Below are positions 1-4,953 of a stretch of 5,866 bases of DNA, piece after piece. Each line of letters opens with the position of its first letter. Within the stretch, counting starts at the first letter, position 1. The DNA comes from JACPFJ01 sp041738275. Its GTDB lineage: Bacteria; Desulfobacterota; Desulfuromonadia; Geobacterales; Pseudopelobacteraceae. Under the pieces are notes generated by a model that did no database searches, was not told where the DNA came from, and saw nothing but the letters and a program-made list of their open reading frames with translations. The translations under genes and the position numbers were made by a program. Location: the NCBI GenBank assembly GCA_041738275.1, contig JBGSQD010000042.1, positions 1 to 5,866 on the forward strand, read 5' to 3'.

Positions 1-1
1 C

Positions 2-229
2 TCGGATCTGCTGGTAACCGGTTATCCGCTGGGCAGCGGCTCGGATACTGTTTTTGCCGGCCAGTTGGGAACCGGAGTTGAATTTGCCATGACCAGGCAT
101 CTGAGCCTGGATCTCGGCTATCGTTTTTTCGCCACCACCCGGCCCGAGTTCAAGGAAGTAGACAGCAAAAGGTTCAAGATGGATTATTACAGCCATAGTG
201 CTCTTCTTGGTATTCGTTGGGGATTTTAA
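2..229 (+). CDS. Outer-membrane beta-barrel protein, C-terminal part (5' end outside window)
   Basis: The frame is open from the left edge to TAA at 227-229 and gives 75 residues. The visible part has the pattern of antiparallel outer-membrane strands: alternating polar and hydrophobic/aromatic residues, short Gly/Asp turns (GSGSD) and the stretch HLSLDLGYRFF. It ends in a typical last strand, YYSHSALLGIRWGF, with a C-terminal phenylalanine, the known signal recognised by the BAM complex for outer-membrane insertion. This suggests a small OmpA/OmpW-like or 'OMP_b-brl' barrel rather than a large porin, but the N-terminal part and signal peptide are missing, so family and function cannot be fixed. 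It lies on the same strand as ccsA, 132 bases upstream of it, and is probably a separate unit. Confidence 0.72.
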   Translation, partial: SDLLVTGYPLGSGSDTVFAGQLGTGVEFAMTRHLSLDLGYRFFATTRPEFKEVDSKRFKMDYYSHSALLGIRWGF

Positions 230-246
230 AACTTACCCGGTGTTAT

Positions 247-271
247 CCTCTCTCCCGCTCCGGGAGAGGGG
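247..271. repeat. GC-rich palindrome between the barrel gene and ccsA
   Basis: cctctctcccg at 247-257 pairs with cgggagagggg at 261-271 across a 3-base loop (ctc): 11 pairs, one of them G-U. It sits 18 bases after the barrel gene's stop, where a terminator would be expected, but no T-run follows on either strand, so it is not a canonical intrinsic terminator. It may instead stabilise the mRNA 3' end, or be one copy of a dispersed small palindromic repeat; motifs of the form CTCTCCC-loop-GGGAGAG are common in GC-rich genomes. The rest of 230-361 shows nothing clear; the only Shine-Dalgarno-like string (cagga, 339-343) is too far from the ccsA ATG to be convincing. Confidence 0.6.
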
Positions 272-361
272 GGCAGCATAAAGAGACCGACTTCCTCGCC
301 GCCATTTTCTCTGTCTTTATTTCTTCCTTGAACCGATACAGGAATTGCACTCGATCAATTC

Positions 362-1081
362 ATGCAACCTCTTCTCCTCACATTCACAGCACTCTGCCTG
401 TTCGGGGCCTTTAACCGCTGGCTGACGGCACTGGGCCTGGCAGCCGGGATCGGCTACCTGGGTCTGCGGGGCTGGTCGCTTGGGCGACTGCCTCTGGTTG
501 GGCCGCATGATACGATCGCTTTTTTCGCCGTGTCCCTGGCTGTCATGGGGCTGGCGACCCGGCTGTCAAGGCCGCTTAGCAAAGCTGCCTGGTTCAACGC
601 CGCGGTCGGCATTACGGCAGGGATCTTTGGCGGCCTGTCGCTCCTGTTTCCAATCAGGAACATGCCGATGCCGGCTATTCTGGATACCCTGTGGTTTGAG
701 CTGCATGTGGTCCTGGCCTTTTTTGCCTATGCCCTGTTCGGGGTCGGCGCGATGGTGTCGGGAGGGTGGCTGGCGTATCGGGAACGGGCGCTGATGGACA
801 TCCAGTTCAAGACCGCCCTGGCGGGATGGTCCTTTTTCTCGGGCTCCATGGTTGCCGGCGGGATCTGGGGCTATTATGCCTGGGGTACCTACTGGCTCTG
901 GACCCCCAAGGAACTCTGGACCTCGATCCTCTGGCTGTTTTACGCCCTGCTGCTGCATCTGCGCCTGAAGGGCGCCAAATGGGATCTGCTGTCGGCCTGG
1001 CTGGGGATTCTGGGATTTGTAGTGACGCTGTTTACCTATCTGGGGGTGAGCCTGCTGATGAAAAGCTCGCACAGTTTTTAA
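362..1081 (+). CDS. ccsA: Cytochrome c biogenesis protein CcsA (ResC-type haem handling protein)
   Basis: A 239-residue polytopic membrane protein of System II cytochrome c maturation, which with ResB/CcsB moves haem across the membrane and ligates it to CXXCH apocytochromes. The family hallmark is the tryptophan-rich WWD region at about residues 170-186 (WGYYAWGTYWLWTPKELW), followed by a helix with His199 (LLLHLRL). The usual flanking histidines are present: His115 (FELHVV) before the WWD region and His237 in the C-terminal SHSF, matching the family's GxxxxxxxxHSY-like end. About seven or eight hydrophobic segments are visible. At 239 residues it is shorter than many CcsA proteins. The canonical WDPKE reads WTPKE here (Thr181 for Asp). 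ATG 362 is chosen because an in-frame stop lies at 329-331 and no better start follows it; the ribosome site is weak. The stop is one base from the resB start, so the two are probably co-translated. Confidence 0.88.
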   Translation: MQPLLLTFTALCLFGAFNRWLTALGLAAGIGYLGLRGWSLGRLPLVGPHDTIAFFAVSLAVMGLATRLSRPLSKAAWFNAAVGITAGIFGGLSLLFPIRNMPMPAILDTLWFELHVVLAFFAYALFGVGAMVSGGWLAYRERALMDIQFKTALAGWSFFSGSMVAGGIWGYYAWGTYWLWTPKELWTSILWLFYALLLHLRLKGAKWDLLSAWLGILGFVVTLFTYLGVSLLMKSSHSF

Positions 1082-1082
1082 G

Positions 1083-1826
1083 ATGAAAAGGCTCTGGAAC
1101 CTGCTCATATCCCTTGAAGCCGGGCTGGTGCTGCTGGCTCTGGTCTGTATCGCCATGGCAGGCGGCTCTTTCGGGCTGAAGGGCGACGTGGCGGCAGCGA
1201 TCAATGCCATGCCGCTCTTTGCGTGGCTGGCCGAGTTCTCCCTGGCAACAACCTGGTGGCTCTGGCTTACGCTGGTACTTCTGGCCCTGCTGGTGCTGAA
1301 CACCCTCTGCTGCAGCGCCGACACGGTCTTCCAGCGTTTCAACCGGAACGCCGTTCTGAGCTGGATCCCTTCCCAGTTGATCCATGCCGGTTTTCTGCTG
1401 ATTGTTCTGGTCCATCTGTAGAGTGTTGTGTGGGGTTTTAAGGGTACGATTGAAATTCCCGAGGGGGCCGGCTTTCAGCTGCCGGACGGTGTGTCGGTTC
1501 AGGTGGCGCGGATCGGAGCGATCTTTTCTCCCCTGGGAGGGGACAGGCCGCTCGGCTACAAGGCCCTGCTTGTTACTCAAGAGACAGCCGGGCAGGGCGG
1601 GGTGACCATCTCCCCCAATCATCCCTGGTTCAGCAACGGCTACGGGGTGTATATCAAGCATGCCGAGCCTGGCCAGCCGCCAATGGCCTTGCTGGAGGTT
1701 CATCGCGAGCCGGGCGCAGCCATGGCCATGGCCGGGGCGGTCCTGTTCACCATCGGCAACCTGCTGCTGCTTTATACCCGCTCCAGGGCGCGTGAATTGC
1801 CGCTTGAGGTGGCTGGAGTATTGTAA
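1083..1826 (+). pseudogene. resB: ResB/CcsB-type cytochrome c biogenesis protein, interrupted by an in-frame amber codon
   Basis: Partner of CcsA in System II haem export and ligation. One frame of 247 codons runs from ATG 1083 to TAA 1824-1826 except for TAG at 1419-1421 (codon 113). Before the stop: TM1 (about residues 8-28), TM2 (about 58-78) ending in the ResB-like LNTLCC, then His101 and His111 in TM3, where the stop falls. After it, in the same frame: a periplasmic beta-rich domain (about 118-207) with ISPNHPWFSNGYGVYIKH and the ResB-like EVHREPG, then TM4 (about 211-231) and a basic cytoplasmic end. Both halves look intact, so this is a point nonsense change, not decay or a frameshift. 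The truncated product would lack the periplasmic domain and last TM. GTG 1428 could restart translation but has no convincing ribosome site. Alternatives are sequencing error, readthrough or a suppressor. The gene is probably non-functional unless one of these holds. Confidence 0.82.
1419..1421 (+). other. In-frame TAG stop inside resB
   Basis: Codons read ...GTC CAT CTG TAG AGT GTT GTG TGG GGT..., with ResB-like protein continuing in the same phase on both sides. A single base change from TTG, TGG or CAG, among others, would create it. The hydrophobic setting (LVHL-*-SVVWG) makes leucine TTG a natural guess for the ancestral codon. Confidence 0.85.
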
Positions 1827-1886
1827 TATAAATAATCTCACTCTGCTTGGACTTACAGGCGTTGCATTGATAGTTCGATTTCGAAA

Positions 1887-1894
1887 AGGTGGAG
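1887..1894 (+). promoter_or_regulatory. Ribosome binding site deciding the binding-protein start
   Basis: aggtggag lies directly before ATG 1897, with its GGTG core 5 bases from the start. It decides the start at 1897 over the long upstream extension of the same frame, which only shadows resB. A small palindrome, ttcga-tt-tcgaa (1874-1885), lies just before it. I found no convincing promoter in the 70-base spacer 1827-1896. Confidence 0.7.
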
Positions 1895-1896
1895 AT

Positions 1897-2934
1897 ATGA
1901 AACCCCAACTCAATGCTTCTTCCCATAACTATTGTTTCCTGGTCCGGCTTGCTCAGGCCATAATGCTGCTGGTATTATGCGCCGGTTTCACGGCGTGCAC
2001 CAAATCCGACCATAAGTCCGTCAATCCACCGGAAAAGGTTACCATAGCTTTTGCTACCCTTGTAGAAACTACTCTTGCCCAGGTGGCTCAAGAGAGGGGG
2101 TATTTCCGTGAAGAGGGCTTGGAGGTAACGGCACACCTCCATCCCTACGGGAAGCTTGCCCTCAGGGAAGTGCTGGAGGGTAAAGCGGATTTTGCCACCG
2201 TAGCCGAGACTCCTGCCATGTTTGCAATAATGAATGGAGAGAAAATATGCTTGATTGCATCAATACAGAGTTCCCAAAATAATCACGCAATTGTCGCAAG
2301 AAAGGATATGGGTATTCTCACCCCGCAAGACCTGAAGGGGAAAAGGATTGCCACGACCCTTGGTGTTACGGCAGATTTTTTTATGGACGGTTATTTAGCA
2401 GCTAACGGGATATCAAGGAAGGAGATGGAGGTTGTCAACCTGAGACAGGGGGACCTCCAAAACGCCATAGTTAACGGCGATGTTGAAGCCGTATCCACGT
2501 TTTATCCCTTTCTAAGCCAGATCCAAAATAAATTGGGAGACAACGGAGTTACCTTCTACGACAAAGATATATATACCGCGACCTTCAATGTAGTTGTTCC
2601 GCAGAAACTTGTCCGCGAAAATCCGGGCAAGATCGGAAAAGTGCTTCGCGCCCTTGTCAGGGCCGAGGAGTTTGTCAGGGGAAATCCTGCAGAGGCGCAA
2701 AACATAGTGGCTAAATTCAGTGAAATAGAACCAGGCATAGTATCTGAAGCCTGGGCTGTTTCCAGCTTCGACTTGACTCTCAATCAGTCGCTCATCCTCG
2801 TACTGGAAGATGAATCGCAATGGGCAATCAAAGGCGGCATGACCCGCGCCCGCAAGATCCCTAATTATCTGGATTTTATCTACATTGACGGTCTTAACTC
2901 CGTTAAGCCGAGTGCAGTACGAATACTCAGGTGA
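1897..2934 (+). CDS. Lipoprotein periplasmic substrate-binding protein, NMT1/THI5 (SsuA/TauA-like) family
   Basis: 345 residues. The N-terminus is a lipoprotein signal: a basic/polar start, a hydrophobic core at about 18-30, and GFTAC with the candidate lipid cysteine at Cys34 (Phe at -3 is atypical). The mature protein follows the family plan: a first strand KVTIAFATLVETTLAQVAQ (47-65), then RGYFREEGLEV (68-78), a GKLALREVLEGKADFATV segment (86-102), AETPAMFAIMNGEKICLIASI (104-123), LTPQDLKGKRIATTLGVTADFF (141-162), NGISRKEMEVVNL (170-182) and GDVEAVSTFYPFLSQ (194-208). Family members bind small organic ligands such as sulfonates, nitrate or pyrimidines; the ligand here cannot be told. No permease or ATPase gene lies beside it in the window. 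Its TGA overlaps the ribosome site of the following sensor gene, so the two are probably made together and the protein may act as a ligand-presenting partner for that sensor (inference). Base composition is clearly poorer in G+C than ccsA/resB. Confidence 0.85.
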   Translation: MKPQLNASSHNYCFLVRLAQAIMLLVLCAGFTACTKSDHKSVNPPEKVTIAFATLVETTLAQVAQERGYFREEGLEVTAHLHPYGKLALREVLEGKADFATVAETPAMFAIMNGEKICLIASIQSSQNNHAIVARKDMGILTPQDLKGKRIATTLGVTADFFMDGYLAANGISRKEMEVVNLRQGDLQNAIVNGDVEAVSTFYPFLSQIQNKLGDNGVTFYDKDIYTATFNVVVPQKLVRENPGKIGKVLRALVRAEEFVRGNPAEAQNIVAKFSEIEPGIVSEAWAVSSFDLTLNQSLILVLEDESQWAIKGGMTRARKIPNYLDFIYIDGLNSVKPSAVRILR

Positions 2935-2935
2935 G
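2929..2935 (+). promoter_or_regulatory. Ribosome binding site of the sensor gene, overlapping the upstream stop codon
   Basis: aggtgag contains the TGA stop (2932-2934) of the binding protein and lies 9 bases before ATG 2945. This arrangement favours translational coupling of the two genes. It also supports ATG 2945 over the TTG at 2885, which lies inside the upstream gene. Confidence 0.7.
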
Positions 2936-3263
2936 AGCGTAATCATGCGAGTAGCACAAAGACTGCGGATAAATTCCTTTGTATCAACCGTATCGATACT
3001 TGTTATTCTCATCGTCCTTTTTCTGATGATTGATCGTATCCATAGGGCATTGGATGCAGCGAAAACCGCCGACGCAATAATCGTCGCTTCATTCGAGCGG
3101 TTAATGCTTCGAACTGATTTTGATCAGACCGGCAGTGAGAGATCAAAAACACAACTGATCGCCAAACACAAAGAGTTAGGCGACCTTCTTAAGGAAGCAT
3201 CGACGAAGTTTTCGGACTTTGAAGAGAAAAAAATTGTTAATGAGTTGTTCGACAATCATGAGT

Positions 3264-3268
3264 CTATC
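3264..3268. repeat. Target-site duplication, left copy (ctatc)
   Basis: ctatc directly before the left terminal repeat is repeated at 4949-4953 directly after the right terminal repeat. A 5-base duplication fits the IS1380 family (4-5 bases). Confidence 0.88.
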
Positions 3269-3282
3269 CCTGAATCCGTGAC
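3269..3282 (+). repeat. Left terminal inverted repeat of the IS
   Basis: cctgaatccgtgac, 14 bases. It differs from the right copy at one position (sixth base, a against c). Similarity stops beyond base 14. Confidence 0.88.
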
Positions 3283-3364
3283 GTGATTTGCTTGTTCGGG
3301 GCCGCCGGGGGCAGTTTTGGTCACCGGTTGCCAGAATGCAAAAAAATATGGCCTCTTAAATTGG

Positions 3365-3409
3365 TTTGTAACCCCTGTTCTTTGGCAACTGAACCGTTTT
3401 GCTACCCCT
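3365..3409. repeat. Imperfect 12-base direct repeat in the left subterminal region of the IS
   Basis: tttgtaacccct (3365-3376) and tttgctacccct (3398-3409) match at 10 of 12 bases with starts 33 bases apart. Subterminal repeats can be transposase binding sites, but two copies of this quality could be chance. Confidence 0.3.
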
Positions 3410-3488
3410 TTACCCTGTTTGCGGACAAGCGGATTTAGCGCCTGCCTTTTCGGCAGCCTGTTTCAGCCGTTTATCAGGCCCGCTCTCC

Positions 3489-4832
3489 TTAGCCGTAGGC
3501 AAGCCGCTGGTAAATCTGGCTAAACACATCGGCATGGGCTGTCACATGCCGGCTGAATCTGAGTTTTAAGCGCCTGCCGCTTGTGATGAGCCTGCCAGCA
3601 AAGTAAATAAGTTCCTGGATGACAGTCTTAACCCTCCGGCGTTTGGCCTCATGCCGGATGATCCCTTTTGCGTTTACCAAGGCGACCTGACCGATGAAGC
3701 GCAGTATGTTGTACACCAGAGCGCCGCAGGCCATGACCAACTGATTGGTTGCGAATTTTCCCGAGGGCAGCCGTTCAAGGTCCATGTCGGTCTTGATTTC
3801 GGCATGGTATTGCTCACAGAGGGCGTGCCCCTTGTACAACTCGATGATCTCCTGATCCGAAAGTGTAAGGCTTGTCCACCAACCTTCAAGTTCGATTTCG
3901 GGCACAAGAAACATCTGTCCCTTTTTATCGGTAGTTCGCTCGATAACCCGCATGACCCGGCGAAGGGTGACGGTTCTCTCTATTCCGTCGGCGTCGGTAA
4001 AGGTATGTTTCTCATTCACGCTGAATACCGAAACCCGTTTGCCTGGGCGAGGTATGCTGGTCTTTCCTTTTACCAAGCCGTATGCGGCCCATGTTTGCTT
4101 GTTCTGCTTGCGGGGATTCCACTTGATGATGTAGTCAACCCGCCGGTGACGAGAGAGTTCCGCCAGATTGACAATGGCATCATGGGCAGAATCGGCACGA
4201 AAGAGAAGCTTCTGCCGACAGAACTGTCGAACACGTGCCAGTGTCTCCCTGATAAAAGCGATGAAACCGTTCTGGGGATGCTGGGAGCCGGGCAAAAGGT
4301 GCTGGTTCACCATCCAACCTTCTATGCCAAGATAGGCCGGAAGACTGAGATAGCCATCAACCTGCCGATAGGTGCGTTCTACATTCTCTTTCTTGCTTCC
4401 GGAATTGTCGAGAACGAAGCCGTCGAGATCAAGTGGTATGTGGCCGGTAGAAATGGCTGTCAGGGGAACTTTGCTCCTCTCCAGAAACTCGATTGCAGCC
4501 CAGGAAACAGAAGCTAGAATTTGTGCGGCATATTCATCCATACGCTGGCGCATGGTGCCTTCGGAGGGAACGTTCTTATTGCCAAGTGATTCCCGGAAGA
4601 AGTCGTCATGCCGATATTGCTCAACGGCAACGAAATCACTCTTGCCCTGCGCGAGAAGGGCACAGTAGCTCCTGATAATATCGATACCGGCAATCAGATC
4701 ACCTGGAGCATCCATGGATGCAAGGGCGGAAGAAAGGGAAGTGAAACGGTTCAGGGCAAGCCCGACAAGGGCAAGGCCGGAGTGGGACGTGTAGAACTCT
4801 TCGTCGGACTGCTCGATAATGAAACGTTTCAT
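3489..4832 (-). CDS. IS1380-family DDE transposase
   Basis: 447 residues from ATG 4832 to TAA 3489-3491; it catalyses cut-and-paste movement of the surrounding IS through an RNase H-like DDE domain. Candidate catalytic residues are the Asp135/Asp137 pair in IPLDLDGFV, Asp214 in LFRADSAHD, and Glu345 in QYHAEIKTD, the last followed by DLERLPSGKFATN, a stretch typical of IS1380-type enzymes. The N-terminal 120 residues are helical, with the family-like opening FYTSHSGLALVG. ATG 4832 is preferred over the TTG at 4868 because aggtga lies 4 bases before it and a promoter-like pair lies upstream. No stop or frameshift is seen, and the length suits the family. A long frame on the opposite strand (3651-4517) is a shadow of this gene. 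The family call rests on remembered motifs; the neighbouring IS4/IS5-type groups are less likely given the length and ends. Confidence 0.87.
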   Translation of the reverse strand: MKRFIIEQSDEEFYTSHSGLALVGLALNRFTSLSSALASMDAPGDLIAGIDIIRSYCALLAQGKSDFVAVEQYRHDDFFRESLGNKNVPSEGTMRQRMDEYAAQILASVSWAAIEFLERSKVPLTAISTGHIPLDLDGFVLDNSGSKKENVERTYRQVDGYLSLPAYLGIEGWMVNQHLLPGSQHPQNGFIAFIRETLARVRQFCRQKLLFRADSAHDAIVNLAELSRHRRVDYIIKWNPRKQNKQTWAAYGLVKGKTSIPRPGKRVSVFSVNEKHTFTDADGIERTVTLRRVMRVIERTTDKKGQMFLVPEIELEGWWTSLTLSDQEIIELYKGHALCEQYHAEIKTDMDLERLPSGKFATNQLVMACGALVYNILRFIGQVALVNAKGIIRHEAKRRRVKTVIQELIYFAGRLITSGRRLKLRFSRHVTAHADVFSQIYQRLAYG

Positions 4833-4836
4833 GGAT

Positions 4837-4842
4837 TCACCT
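4837..4842 (-). promoter_or_regulatory. Ribosome binding site of the transposase
   Basis: On the minus strand aggtga stands 4 bases before ATG 4832. It selects the 447-residue start over the TTG start 12 codons upstream. Confidence 0.65.
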
Positions 4843-4845
4843 GCC

Positions 4846-4860
4846 GGGTGAGTTTTTATG
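4846..4860 (+). promoter_or_regulatory. IS-borne translation start reading outward into the sensor fragment
   Basis: gggtgag (4846-4852) lies 5 bases before ATG 4858. From there 30 complete IS codons run without a stop through the right terminal repeat and the ctatc target copy, in phase with the sensor codons from 4954. Whether any transcript reaches this start is unknown. Confidence 0.35.
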
Positions 4861-4866
4861 AATAGC

Positions 4867-4895
4867 AAAATAGCTCAATTACCAAAGAACATCAA
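4867..4895 (-). promoter_or_regulatory. Probable sigma70-type promoter of the transposase
   Basis: On the minus strand ttgatg (4890-4895) and tatttt (4867-4872) are separated by 17 bases, each matching 4 of 6 consensus positions. Transcription would begin near 4860, leaving a leader of about 28 bases that contains the aggtga ribosome site. Position and spacing are good; strength is unknown. Confidence 0.45.
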
Positions 4896-4934
4896 CTGGT
4901 TACAGATAGTGAAAATCAGATTACTTAATTTACT

Positions 4935-4948
4935 GTCACGGAGTCAGG
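4935..4948 (-). repeat. Right terminal inverted repeat of the IS
   Basis: Plus strand gtcacggagtcagg, the inverted copy of the left end with one mismatch. It is followed at once by the ctatc target copy. Confidence 0.88.
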
Positions 4949-4953
4949 CTATC
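4949..4953. repeat. Target-site duplication, right copy (ctatc)
   Basis: Matches 3264-3268. Joining 3268 to 4954 gives ...CAT GAG TCT ATC GAT AAA ATT..., which is open and in phase with both sensor fragments. Confidence 0.88.

Larger units (their letters stand above)
2945..3286 (+). pseudogene. Membrane PAS sensor (probable histidine kinase), N-terminal fragment cut by the IS
   Basis: Native sequence runs from ATG 2945 to 3268 (108 codons); the IS then adds five codons and a TGA at 3284-3286, giving a 113-residue truncated product. It holds a short basic N-terminus, TM1 at about residues 11-30 (SFVSTVSILVILIVLFLMID), and the first part of a helical, charged periplasmic region (31-108) resembling a four-helix-bundle sensor domain. 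Product function is inferred from the C-terminal fragment at 4954-5866, which is the rest of the same gene. The truncated product keeps the membrane anchor and part of the ligand-facing domain but no HAMP, PAS or kinase part, so it cannot signal. It lies 10 bases after the binding-protein gene. Confidence 0.83.
3269..4948 (-). mobile_element. Complete IS1380-family insertion sequence, 1680 bp
   Basis: Both ends are visible: cctgaatccgtgac at 3269-3282 and its inverted copy (cctgactccgtgac on the minus strand) at 4935-4948, 13 of 14 bases alike, with 5-bp target duplications outside. It carries one gene, a full-length DDE transposase on the minus strand. Ends beginning CC, a length near 1.7 kb and a 4-5 bp duplication are all known IS1380 traits. 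The 202 bases between the truncated sensor stop and the transposase stop (3287-3488) hold no gene I can support, only an imperfect 12-base direct repeat (3365-3376 and 3398-3409) and a weak hairpin (3440-3458). The element lies inside and opposite to the sensor gene. Excision with one target copy restores the sensor frame, so the insertion looks recent, and every transposase feature I can check is intact. Confidence 0.9.

Noticed and set aside
566..1342. Minus-strand frame (258 codons) across ccsA/resB
   Set aside because: Shadow of ccsA and resB. The product is basic and Gln-rich with no recognisable motif or ribosome site.
1419..1421. TAG in resB read as pyrrolysine
   Set aside because: Pyrrolysine is known mainly from methylamine methyltransferases with a dedicated tRNA and synthetase. 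The codon here lies in a hydrophobic membrane helix, and nothing in the window supports that machinery.
1529..1543. Hairpin tcccct-ggg-agggga inside resB as a terminator
   Set aside because: It lies within coding sequence and has only 6 pairs and no following T-run; expected by chance in G+C-rich DNA.
1848..1868. Possible sigma54 promoter (tggac...ttgca) before the binding-protein gene
   Set aside because: GG and GC elements are separated by 13 bases instead of the required 10, and the -24 element is poor. A sigma70 reading (ttggac, 17 bases, atagtt) is also too weak to call.
1032..1913. Long minus-strand frame (293 codons) across resB
   Set aside because: It is antisense to clear ResB sequence, its translation is low-complexity Gln/Pro/Arg-rich with no domain, and it arises from G+C-rich codon use on the plus strand.
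2885..2944. Upstream TTG start (2885) for the sensor gene
   Set aside because: It would overlap the binding-protein gene by 50 bases without a ribosome site, while ATG 2945 has aggtgag at a good distance and begins with a normal membrane-anchor sequence.
3440..3458. Hairpin gcctgcc-ttttc-ggcagcc as the transposase terminator
   Set aside because: It has an internal mismatch and no T-run on the minus strand beyond it. It might slow polymerase, but it is not supported as a terminator.
3651..4517. Plus-strand frame (288 codons) opposite the transposase
   Set aside because: It is a mirror of the transposase coding strand; the transposase has family motifs, a start site and an IS context, while this frame has none.
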